Source: Aerococcus viridans
GTDB taxonomy: Bacteria; Bacillota; Bacilli; Lactobacillales; Aerococcaceae
Reading direction: 5' to 3'
Assembly: GCF_002871935.1 (NCBI RefSeq)
Contig: NZ_PNHQ01000002.1
Coordinates: 1-64,000 of the forward strand
Length of the DNA: 64,000 nucleotides
The translations under genes and the position numbers were made by a program. The notes under the pieces were generated by a model. It did not search any database, had not been told where the DNA came from, and saw only the letters and a list, made by a program, of their open reading frames with translations. Of the stretch, positions 19,249 to 27,737 are shown in pieces. How positions within the stretch are numbered: the first letter of the stretch is position 1; every line of letters begins with the position of its first letter.

Positions 19249-21022
19249 CAGTATCACCACCTTCAGTAATTTTTCTTTGTAATTGTTGTTGGTTATAAGT
19301 ATGTGCATACCAACCATCTTCAACAACTAACTCGTCATGTTTCCCACGTTCAATAATAGTACCTCTATCCATTACAATAATTTCTTCTGCATGCATGACC
19401 GATGACAATCTTTGCGCAGCAATTATCGTTGTTTTATTTGCTCGTTCTTTACGTAAATTGCTTAAAATATTTTCTTCAGTCTGTGCATCTACTGCTGATA
19501 GCGAGTCATCCATGATTAAATATTCAGGGTCAACAGCTAATGCTCGAGCAATTGCAATCCGTTGTTTTTGTCCCCCAGATAGCGATACACCACGTTCCCC
19601 AACTTCTGTTTGATAACCTTCAGGGAATTTCATGATATCTTCATGAATATCTGCCACTTTGGCATAATGAATTACCTCTTCTTCCGTCAGGCTAGGGTTT
19701 CCAAAACGAATATTTTCTAAAATCGTATTAGAAAATAAGAAATTCGTTTGTGGTACATAACCGAAAGCTGATGAAAGTGTGTTTAAACTAAAATCTTTAA
19801 TATCTTTTCCATCGAAAGTAATCTGACCATCATATTGATCATAATCACGCATTAACAATTTGAAAATCGTCGTTTTGCTTGAACCTGTTCGACCAACCAC
19901 TCCAAGTGTATTCCCTTCTTTCAAATGGAAAGTCGTATCTGATAATTTAATGCTACCATCATCGGGATAAGCGAATTCTTTAATATCAAAATGAATATCA
20001 CCTTTAATTGACGTAGTAATCGCTTGGTCTACCTCAGTAATTGCTGGTACTTCATCTAACAATTCAGATACCCGGTCCCATGATGCATTTCCTCGTTCAA
20101 GTGTATTTACTAGGTGTCCAACTGCTATTAATGGCCAAGCCATCATAGATAAATATGAGATATAGGCTATTAAGTCACCAACAGTAATCCGACCACTTTG
20201 GATGAAATAAGTTCCAAAAAATATCGTTAATACATACGTTAAACCAGTGATAATTTCAATTATTGGTGTATATGCCGCATCTGCTTGATAAACTTTTCGG
20301 TTCATTTCAACAACTTGTTCAGTCTTTTCAACAAAATCTTGGTAATAATCTTCTTCCTCACCAAATGTCTTGATTACCTTCATTCCAGACACATTTTCTT
20401 GCACTTCATCATTTAAACTTGAAAAAGCTTCTAATGATTTACGAAAACGTTGGTTGATAATGCGTCCTAACACCCGTGCTACCACTATTAAGATAGGAAA
20501 CGGCAAAATAGTGACTAAAGTTAACTGCCAATCAATTAAGACAAACATAGAGAACAATGTCACTACCGAAATAGAGATAGAGTCAGTTAAAGTTAGAATA
20601 CCGCCACCAGCAACAAAACGTAAGGCAGCCAAGTCATTTGTAGCATGTGCCATCAAGTCACCCGTACGATATTTATGGTAAAACGTAGCATCCATTTTTG
20701 TAAAATGACTAAACAAACGATTACGCATAATCGATTCTAATAAAGTCGAATTCCCAAAAATAATCGATCGCCAACTATAGCGAAGCACATACATAATAAT
20801 AGCCAATAATAATATTAAACCTATTTGAGTGATTAATAATTGCCCAGTTAAAGATCCTGCCGCCAATTGGTCAACCATATTCCCTACGATCTTAGGGGTC
20901 ATAGCTGATAGAATCGCACAGGTGACTAATGCCGCTATCCCAAAAGCATAGCTCTTCCACCGCAATTTAAAAAACCAACCCAATTTTTTAAAAATTGAAA
21001 ACATTTCTTCCCTCCTAAACAC
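19235..21022 (-). CDS. heterodimeric ABC exporter, subunit with degenerate catalytic site (LmrC/BmrC-like)
   Basis: Half-transporter of 595 residues with membrane domain and ATPase. The signature VSLSGGQKQRIAIARAL is canonical. Walker B is YLIMDDSLSAVD, with Asp in place of the catalytic Glu, and the H-loop His is replaced by Gln (IAAQRLSSV). Walker A is GRTGSSKTT. These changes define the subunit that contributes the non-hydrolysing site in heterodimeric multidrug exporters. It is the first gene of the pair. The substrate cannot be told from sequence; lipids, peptides and drugs are all known for the family. Confidence 0.92.
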   Translation of the reverse strand: MFRREEMFSIFKKLGWFFKLRWKSYAFGIAALVTCAILSAMTPKIVGNMVDQLAAGSLTGQLLITQIGLILLLAIIMYVLRYSWRSIIFGNSTLLESIMRNRLFSHFTKMDATFYHKYRTGDLMAHATNDLAALRFVAGGGILTLTDSISISVVTLFSMFVLIDWQLTLVTILPFPILIVVARVLGRIINQRFRKSLEAFSSLNDEVQENVSGMKVIKTFGEEEDYYQDFVEKTEQVVEMNRKVYQADAAYTPIIEIITGLTYVLTIFFGTYFIQSGRITVGDLIAYISYLSMMAWPLIAVGHLVNTLERGNASWDRVSELLDEVPAITEVDQAITTSIKGDIHFDIKEFAYPDDGSIKLSDTTFHLKEGNTLGVVGRTGSSKTTIFKLLMRDYDQYDGQITFDGKDIKDFSLNTLSSAFGYVPQTNFLFSNTILENIRFGNPSLTEEEVIHYAKVADIHEDIMKFPEGYQTEVGERGVSLSGGQKQRIAIARALAVDPEYLIMDDSLSAVDAQTEENILSNLRKERANKTTIIAAQRLSSVMHAEEIIVMDRGTIIERGKHDELVVEDGWYAHTYNQQQLQRKITEGGDTDGEN

Positions 21023-21102
21023 ATTCCTATTTATTATCTAACAAATCTTGACCAATTGCGAAAATTAACACTTGTCGGTAAAATAAAAATTTGGTTAGAC
21101 AA

Positions 21103-21146
21103 TGCAATAGCCTCCGCAAGCCAAATGAGCTGCGGAGGCTATTGCA
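21103..21146. repeat. 16-bp perfect inverted repeat between yneF and the ABC genes
   Basis: TGCAATAGCCTCCGCA is followed after a 12-nt loop by its exact complement. There is no clear T-tract on either strand, so it may be a processing or stability hairpin rather than a classical terminator of yneF. Confidence 0.75.
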
Positions 21147-21178
21147 GATATAAAGCGAATCTTGTTGCTTTAATCTAG

Positions 21179-21409
21179 TTATTTAGATTTTTTGTTTGAT
21201 TTTTTCATAGATTGTGTGATTTGACGCACACGTTTTTCTGATGGTTTTTGACCCATTGACATCATCATTGAACGAATCATATCGTCAGAAATCGGCGGAT
21301 TTTCTTCAAAATAGTTGACCATATATTTACGGGCAATAAAGAATCCCCCAACAGCGCCCAAAATCGCTGCAATAATTACGATTAAAATCCAAGCTCCTGT
21401 ACTTAGCAT
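21179..21409 (-). CDS. yneF: YneF family (UPF0154) small membrane protein
   Basis: 76 residues: one N-terminal membrane helix with a glycine-rich stretch ([15 protein letters not shown]), then the conserved [23 protein letters not shown] segment and a basic tail. This is the conserved UPF0154 layout of Firmicutes. Function is unknown. Confidence 0.9.
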   Translation of the reverse strand: MLSTGAWILIVIIAAILGAVGGFFIARKYMVNYFEENPPISDDMIRSMMMSMGQKPSEKRVRQITQSMKKSNKKSK

Positions 21410-21487
21410 AGTTTCTACACTCCTCTCATACGTTTACAAGATAAAATTTTACTAAAGTATTCACCCATTTGCAAAGCTTTTCATAAA

Positions 21488-22444
21488 TTAAACACCCTTA
21501 AATGTCAACTGATGCAATACAGCTTGAAAACTACTTGGTAGTTCGGCATCAAAAACCAGATGCTCACCAGTTACTGGATGGTCTAATTCTAAATGGTGTG
21601 CGTGTAATAATTGTCCATTTTCACTGAAAAATCGCTCTTTATATTGTCTTGCATATAAAGGATCATCAACTATTGGATGGTTGATAAAGTTAGCATGGAC
21701 TCTAATTTGATGTGTTCTTCCGGTTTCTAATTGGAAGTTCACTAGTGTATAACCCACGTAACGGTGTTTTACAGTAAAATGTGTAATCGCTTGGCGACCA
21801 GCTTCATTCGTTTCAAACTTTAATCGATCTTTTTCATGGCGACGAATCGGCGCATCAATCGTTCCACCAGCTTCAAAAATTTCTCCATATACTAATCCAG
21901 TATAAATACGAGTCATTTCGTGGTTCGCTACTTGCTCACTCAAACGTTCAAGTGCTAGTTGTGATTTAGCTACAACTAATAAACCCGTTGTATCCTTATC
22001 CAATCGGTGGACAATACCTGGCCTAAATGATTCACGCCCAATAGCTAGTTGGGAACCATTCTCTTGCACATGGTATAGTAGACCATTTACTAAGGTATTT
22101 GTTGGGTGGTTAACTGATGGATGCACGACGAGGTTAACAGGTTTATTTACCACTAAAATATCATCATCTTCATAAACGATATCTAAAATCATCGGCTCAG
22201 CGATTGGTTTAAACTCATCTGCTTCCACTGGCTCTGGCTTTTGTACGTTAACGATATCGCCAGTCATCAATGTTTGAGATGCCTTAGCGGTTTTATCATT
22301 CACCGTTACTAATTGCTCCTTAATCCATTTTTTGATGGTTGTACGACTCTCATCACTAAATTGATTAGTAACAAACTGATCTAATCGTAAGCCTGCCTCA
22401 CCCTCATATGTATAGCTATATACTGTGTTTTTTTCTTCTGTCAA
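21488..22444 (-). CDS. RluD-type 23S rRNA pseudouridine synthase
   Basis: 318 residues. An S4 RNA-binding domain at the N-terminus (residues about 17-85) is followed by the RluA-family catalytic domain with the active Asp in PGIVHRLDKDTTGLLV. It modifies uridines in large-subunit rRNA; Bacillus YlyB next to lspA is the counterpart. The start is TTG at 22444, 7 bases after AAGGAG; no ATG fits. The adjacent lspA-rluD order is conserved in Firmicutes. Confidence 0.92.
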   Translation of the reverse strand: MTEEKNTVYSYTYEGEAGLRLDQFVTNQFSDESRTTIKKWIKEQLVTVNDKTAKASQTLMTGDIVNVQKPEPVEADEFKPIAEPMILDIVYEDDDILVVNKPVNLVVHPSVNHPTNTLVNGLLYHVQENGSQLAIGRESFRPGIVHRLDKDTTGLLVVAKSQLALERLSEQVANHEMTRIYTGLVYGEIFEAGGTIDAPIRRHEKDRLKFETNEAGRQAITHFTVKHRYVGYTLVNFQLETGRTHQIRVHANFINHPIVDDPLYARQYKERFFSENGQLLHAHHLELDHPVTGEHLVFDAELPSSFQAVLHQLTFKGV

Positions 22445-22471
22445 AATACTGCTCCTTACTTGTTACTGGTT

Positions 22472-22930
22472 TTACTTTTCCAATTGATCTTCCGGTGTAA
22501 TCGCCATATATACAATCATTAAGATGACACCAATTGTTAAACAAACATCGGCGATATTAAAAATGGGAAAATCGATAAAGGACAATCTAAACATATCAAT
22601 TACATAGTTTAAATGAAGTCGATCAATAAAGTTACCTAACGCACCTGCAATCATAAAGGATAAACCTATTGATAATAAGCGAGAAACTTTACCTTCCTTG
22701 TGTAACATATAGATTAAAACTGCAACAACTGCTACCGTGATAATATAAAATAACCACATTTGCCCTGAAAAGATCCCCCAAGCTGCCCCATCATTTTGAA
22801 TGTAGAAAAAGGAGAGGATACCAGGAATAAAATCTTGACCCTCATTTACAGCAAAAGAAGTCACGGTCCAATACTTCACAATTTGGTCAATACCAACTAA
22901 AATGGCGATTAATAGATAATTCAGTAACAT
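22472..22930 (-). CDS. lspA: prolipoprotein signal peptidase (signal peptidase II)
   Basis: 152 residues, four membrane helices. Cleaves the signal peptide of lipid-modified prolipoproteins at the membrane. Motifs: FYIQNDGAAWGIF, ALGNFIDRL, and FNIADVCLTIG with the second catalytic Asp. AGGAGG lies just upstream of the ATG. Confidence 0.97.
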   Translation of the reverse strand: MLLNYLLIAILVGIDQIVKYWTVTSFAVNEGQDFIPGILSFFYIQNDGAAWGIFSGQMWLFYIITVAVVAVLIYMLHKEGKVSRLLSIGLSFMIAGALGNFIDRLHLNYVIDMFRLSFIDFPIFNIADVCLTIGVILMIVYMAITPEDQLEK

Positions 22931-22993
22931 ACATCCTCCTGAGGCCTTAGCCTGATATATTTTATTCTTTTATTTTACCTTTATTTATCATAA

Positions 22994-23653
22994 TTAATTA
23001 GCGGATAAAGCTTGGAGAATCCCATCTTTAGCTAACTGATCAGCTTCCTCATTGTATCGATTACCAGTATGGGCTTGTACCTTTACAAAACCGATAATTA
23101 AATCGTTAGCTTGTTCTTGCATGAACGCCTGATAAGCCTTAGTATTCTCATTTTTAGCTTGCCAAGATTTTAATGCCCATTCTGCAATTCCCATATAATC
23201 ATGATAAATGATGACGCTTTTAGCTCCTGCATTTCGGGCGATTTTTACAGCGTGCATAGCTGCTATAATTTCACCAGCAACATTGCGCATCTTGGCTAAG
23301 CCCTCAGTATTGCGGCCACCTTTATAAGTCTTCTTCGTATCCTGATATAAGACTACACCTCCATAGCCAAAATAACCAGATTTTTTATCGTATGAGCCAT
23401 CCACATAAACGATCATGGTATCGCCATCTTCCTGTTCGCTTTTACCATCTTTATTCAGCCACCGGACTTCTTCATCCTGCCAAGCCTTTGATACTGAAGT
23501 TGACCCACTTTTGATAAAAGCTTCCGCTTCTTCTAGGCTAGCGAACGACTTATATATTGCACCTGAAAAACCCTTAACTTGTTCTTGGCAATCCAGCCAA
23601 GATTTGTAGATACCTGGCTTTTTACCTTTTTTAACCGCATAAAATTTTGCCAT
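22994..23653 (-). CDS. rnhA: ribonuclease HI with N-terminal viroplasmin-like domain
   Basis: Degrades RNA in RNA-DNA hybrids. Residues 1-45 (KFYAVKKGKKPGIYKSW, FSGAIYKSFASLEEA) form a Caulimo_VI hybrid-binding domain. A linker follows, then the RNase H fold with all four acidic residues: VDGSYD, NVAGE, IYHDYMGI and EEADQLA. About 219 residues. MAKFYAVKKG is the usual start of the family, so I place the start at 23653; an upstream GTG at 23671 is also possible. Confidence 0.92.
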   Translation of the reverse strand: MAKFYAVKKGKKPGIYKSWLDCQEQVKGFSGAIYKSFASLEEAEAFIKSGSTSVSKAWQDEEVRWLNKDGKSEQEDGDTMIVYVDGSYDKKSGYFGYGGVVLYQDTKKTYKGGRNTEGLAKMRNVAGEIIAAMHAVKIARNAGAKSVIIYHDYMGIAEWALKSWQAKNENTKAYQAFMQEQANDLIIGFVKVQAHTGNRYNEEADQLAKDGILQALSAN

Positions 23654-23710
23654 CTTTTGTAGGCCACTCACTTTCTCTTACTTAATTGTTTTTTAAATTT
23701 TAGCATAAAA

Positions 23711-23734
23711 AAAGTGAGACCTAAGCCCCACTTT
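23711..23734 (-). terminator. terminator downstream of tRNA-Gly
   Basis: On the minus strand AAAGTGGGG pairs with the TCTCACTTT arm (two G-U pairs), followed by seven T. It separates tRNA-Gly from the rnhA transcript. Confidence 0.8.
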
Positions 23735-23775
23735 TTGTTCACCATCTTATCAACAGTGATAATGTTAAATTAATA

Positions 23776-23846
23776 AGCGGGTGACGAGAATCGAACTCGC
23801 GACGATAGCTTGGAAGGCTATGGTTTTACCACTAAACTACACCCGC
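23776..23846 (-). tRNA. tRNA-Gly (anticodon TCC)
   Basis: 71 nt. Acceptor GCGGGTG pairs with CACCCGC, discriminator T. D arm contains TTTAGTGGTAAAA; the anticodon loop CTTCCAA gives TCC, reading GGA; the T loop is TTCGATT. CCA is not encoded. Confidence 0.97.
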
Positions 23847-23868
23847 ATGCAAAACTAATACAAAAGAT

Positions 23869-23898
23869 ATTATAGCACCCTTTGTATTCATTTTGCAA
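23869..23898 (-). promoter_or_regulatory. tRNA-Gly promoter
   Basis: TTGCAA, an 18-base spacer and TATAAT on the minus strand, ending 23 bases before the tRNA. Confidence 0.75.
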
Positions 23899-23903
23899 GT
23901 CTT

Positions 23904-26900
23904 TTAGACAAAAAAAGTTTTTAAAGTGTCTAAAGATATGATCATTTTCTGAGTAACTGGTTTACCCCAAATTGTTTCAAGTGCTTGGGCATATAAATCC
24001 ATTTGGGCTTGATAGCGGTCAACTAAGGTCTTTTCTTGTTGGCTATCATTTAGATATGCAATACGATCCGTTTTAAAATCATAAAGATAAATTTCATCAG
24101 CTAATAGGATAAAACCATCAATCGTCCCATGAATAAGTAAATCATCAGATGTAGACATATCTGTAAAAATTTCAGATCCGGCCATCATTAATGAAAAAGT
24201 TTCCTCTCTATACAAATGGTCCGCATGCCTTAAGATCAATTGTCCCGTTGCTGTTTCAAAGAAAGCTATTAATTTATCCACTTGGATATGGTCCCAAAGT
24301 TGCTGACTCAAGATACCTGCATCACATAAAGTATTGAATAAACTTTTAAAGGTATCCGTATTTGGCAAATCATCTAAGGGTAATTTTTGCATGAGAAGAT
24401 GAGCTGCTGATCCTATCGCTGTTGGCGTAACTGGTTGATCTTTCACTAAGAATTTAGGTTGTTCATAATCATCTTCTGTATATCGAAAGGTTTTGGTTAA
24501 TTTGTTTCGATTATTTATTGACCACGGTTTTAATTCTTGTTCGCTTGGATCTTGTAGCATCCGTTTTAATTCTGATACAGATTGGAAGGATGTTGTCTGC
24601 GTAGCTGATTGATAAGCATAATCTAATTGACTTACTGGTAATTGAATCATTTGCTTATCTACTTGATCATTTTCAACTATTTTGTCATCAGCTAGAATAG
24701 CTGCCAAAATCTCATTATGATCAATTGGTGCAGTCTCATCAATTGCATTTATCCATTTATGACGGCCTAATAGTGCTTCTTCACCAGATACCACAGCAAT
24801 ACGGAAATTGGTGTTGGTATTGGTAAGGTAATCTGGAATGTGTACACTTTGATTTACTTGATCAAAATCGTGATGACGCATCAAAGCTGGTCCAATCCAA
24901 TCTAGTAGACTATTGGCTTTAATCCTTCCTGAAGGCGCTAATTGTTCATCTTTCATCAGTAACCCCTGCCATTTAGCAATCACTGCATCAAAATCATTCA
25001 CCATTCCGACTAAGACTAATTGTTGTTCTGCTCGGGTTAACGCAACATATAGTTTCCGCATTTCCTCAGCTAGCATATCTTTTTTCTCGAATCTTTTCGT
25101 CATCATCTCAAACATGTTTGGATAAGTGATATGACGAGAGCGGTCGGTTAATTTTACCCCCATACCAATTACATCATTGTAAATCACCGGGTTACGAAGG
25201 TCTTGCGTATTAAAGCGTTTGGAAACATTGTAAACATAGACTAAGGGGAATTCTAGCCCTTTAGAATGGTGAATCGTAAAAACTTTGACTGCAGATTGTG
25301 TATCATCTCCATGTTTAGGTGCTTGTAGGTCATTATCTTTTTCTTGAATCTTTTCAACAAAGCGGATAAATTGAAAAATCCCTTTAAAAGCAGATGCTTC
25401 GTAATCAGAAGCTAATTGATAAAAACCATGCAAGTTATTTTGTCGGACCTCCCCATTCGGCATACCAGCAACATAATCTAAAAATCCGGTATCCGTATAG
25501 ATTCGCCAAATCAAAGTTGCCAATGGTTTATCACGAGCAATATCTCGCCAATCTTGGTGCCATGCATTCAATTTATGTAGCTTTTCTGCTAATTGTGCAT
25601 CTTGTCCTTCATCCATTATCATATATGCCTTCATTGCATCATAGTATGTTGCCTTTTGATTAGCTATACGAATTTTGGCTAAATCTTGCTCATTTAAACC
25701 GATAATAGGAGACCGTAAAATGGCTGCCAGCGGAATATCTTGATAAGGGTTATCGATAAACTTCAACACATTCAACATAATACGTATTTCAGTACGCTGG
25801 AAATAATTAGCTGAGTCATCTAACATTAACGGAATTTTATATTGTGCAAATACATCCTCTAATTCTGAATGGTTCCGTCTAGTAGCCACTAGAATCACGA
25901 TATCATTAAATGTAATTGGCCGCTCAGCTTGTATTTTTTTATCGTAAATCATATGTTGATGATGGACTTTGTCTAAAATAGATTGTGCAATCAATTCTGC
26001 TTGCATTTTAGTCCCATTATTTATCCCTTCATCTAATAGATCATTTTCTAAATTACTAGCTTTTTCCTCCTCGTATAAAAGTATTTCAGTTTGCATCCGG
26101 TCAGTTTCTGGGTAATCTGTAAATCCAAGTTTAAGAGCCGCCTCTTCGTCATATGCAATTTGGCCAACTTGTGGATCCATTACTTGACGGAAAATAAAAT
26201 TCGTAAAATCTAGGACATCTGCTCTTGAACGGAAATTCTCTGCTAAGACAATACGCTTTCCGCCATTTCCATCCGCAAATTGATTATATTTATGAATAAA
26301 CAATCCTGGCTCAGCGAAGCGGAAGCGATAAATCGACTGCTTAACATCTCCTACCATGAACATATTAGGTTGATCAGGATTACCCGAAACAGCTTGTAAT
26401 ATTGCTTCTTGTAAGGCATTGACATCTTGGTACTCATCGATCATTACTTCTGTAAACTTATCTCGGTAATATGCTTTGGCTTCATTCATCACTTCTGGTT
26501 GATCAGTATCTATTTGGGATAATTCACCCACTTGCTTACTAAGAATTTGATAAGTAAAGAGTTCTATATCTGAAAAATCTAGAATTCGTTGGTCAAACTT
26601 ATGTGCCTGCATACGTTTAGTGAATTTTTTTTCTATATTAATAATTGCCTGCGCCAATCTTTTAGCATCTTGAATAAATTGTCCTTGATAATGTTCATCA
26701 AAGGTGAAATACGGCATAATATCTTTTTCAAAAACTGCTTTAATTGTCTTATCGTGTCGTTCTTTTAAGGTTGTTCTTAATTCGATTTGTGCATCGTTAC
26801 CTGCTTCAAAATCTTTTTTAGATTGCGATACTAATCTTGGAAATGGCATAGAAATAACTTGTTGGTAAGCCTCTTTATAGGATGACTTTATATTCGTTTT

Positions 26901-27737
26901 CAGTTGGTCTAAATAAGCTAATTTTTCTTTAACTGAACTCGCCATTTTTTCAAAGCCAATAGCTTCAGAAACAGGTAAATCTTCAATATAAAGACGGACC
27001 GTATTCTCCAAAGCTTCAATTTCTGCTAAGAGAGTTGGTACTACAAAGTCTTGATAGAAGCTAGTTTCACCGTAAGGGGTATCTGCATCTGGGTAGTTGG
27101 CAACCAGTCCGTCTAACCATCCATTTGGATCTGTATGTACTCTAGATTTATTGTATAAATCAAAGATTAATTGGTCCACCTTGTCATCCTTACGGTCACT
27201 AGCAAAGTGGTTAGCCATCAGTAAATAATCAGCATTTTCATTAGCCAATAAGTCTTCTTTTAAGGTTTCCCAGACATTTTCAAAATGCATCATATTTTCT
27301 GTTTCATCAGTCAACAGTCGATAAACTGGGTCTAAATCTATCAAGAAATAATACCGTTGGATGACCTGCTTACAAAAGGCATCAATTGTTGAAATGTTGG
27401 CTTGAGGTAATTTAGCGATTTGCTGTAAATAATGCTGGCGACTATCACTATCTGGTTCATCATTGATCATTTCTTGCAATGCAGATTCAAGACGCTCTTT
27501 CATTTCACTGGCAGCCTTTTCAGTAAATGTAACGACTAGTAACTCGTCTACACCATAACCCCGACGTACCTTTTGTAAGATACGTTGGACAAGGACACTC
27601 GTTTTACCAGAACCAGCAGAGGCTGAAACCAATAAATTATCTCCTTCTAAGTGAATAGCTGCCCACTGGTCTGCCGTATACCTGGCGTTAGCTTCCGTTT
27701 GTAGTGGAATAGTGGTTTGTTTTTCCTTATTTATCAT
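23904..27737 (-). CDS. addA: ATP-dependent helicase/nuclease subunit A (AddA/RexA)
   Basis: Helicase and nuclease subunit of the AddAB/RexAB complex that resects double-strand breaks at Chi. UvrD-like helicase motifs: SASAGSGKTSVLV (Walker A, near residue 35), VVTFTEKAA, DEYQDVN (Walker B) and VFTIHHSKGLEFP. The C-terminal RecB-type nuclease motif is YLYDFKTDRI. 1277 residues from ATG at 27737, which overlaps the end of addB by 11 bases and has GAGGAGG upstream. The frame extends 11 codons further without a site. Confidence 0.96.
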   Translation of the reverse strand: MINKEKQTTIPLQTEANARYTADQWAAIHLEGDNLLVSASAGSGKTSVLVQRILQKVRRGYGVDELLVVTFTEKAASEMKERLESALQEMINDEPDSDSRQHYLQQIAKLPQANISTIDAFCKQVIQRYYFLIDLDPVYRLLTDETENMMHFENVWETLKEDLLANENADYLLMANHFASDRKDDKVDQLIFDLYNKSRVHTDPNGWLDGLVANYPDADTPYGETSFYQDFVVPTLLAEIEALENTVRLYIEDLPVSEAIGFEKMASSVKEKLAYLDQLKTNIKSSYKEAYQQVISMPFPRLVSQSKKDFEAGNDAQIELRTTLKERHDKTIKAVFEKDIMPYFTFDEHYQGQFIQDAKRLAQAIINIEKKFTKRMQAHKFDQRILDFSDIELFTYQILSKQVGELSQIDTDQPEVMNEAKAYYRDKFTEVMIDEYQDVNALQEAILQAVSGNPDQPNMFMVGDVKQSIYRFRFAEPGLFIHKYNQFADGNGGKRIVLAENFRSRADVLDFTNFIFRQVMDPQVGQIAYDEEAALKLGFTDYPETDRMQTEILLYEEEKASNLENDLLDEGINNGTKMQAELIAQSILDKVHHQHMIYDKKIQAERPITFNDIVILVATRRNHSELEDVFAQYKIPLMLDDSANYFQRTEIRIMLNVLKFIDNPYQDIPLAAILRSPIIGLNEQDLAKIRIANQKATYYDAMKAYMIMDEGQDAQLAEKLHKLNAWHQDWRDIARDKPLATLIWRIYTDTGFLDYVAGMPNGEVRQNNLHGFYQLASDYEASAFKGIFQFIRFVEKIQEKDNDLQAPKHGDDTQSAVKVFTIHHSKGLEFPLVYVYNVSKRFNTQDLRNPVIYNDVIGMGVKLTDRSRHITYPNMFEMMTKRFEKKDMLAEEMRKLYVALTRAEQQLVLVGMVNDFDAVIAKWQGLLMKDEQLAPSGRIKANSLLDWIGPALMRHHDFDQVNQSVHIPDYLTNTNTNFRIAVVSGEEALLGRHKWINAIDETAPIDHNEILAAILADDKIVENDQVDKQMIQLPVSQLDYAYQSATQTTSFQSVSELKRMLQDPSEQELKPWSINNRNKLTKTFRYTEDDYEQPKFLVKDQPVTPTAIGSAAHLLMQKLPLDDLPNTDTFKSLFNTLCDAGILSQQLWDHIQVDKLIAFFETATGQLILRHADHLYREETFSLMMAGSEIFTDMSTSDDLLIHGTIDGFILLADEIYLYDFKTDRIAYLNDSQQEKTLVDRYQAQMDLYAQALETIWGKPVTQKMIISLDTLKTFFV

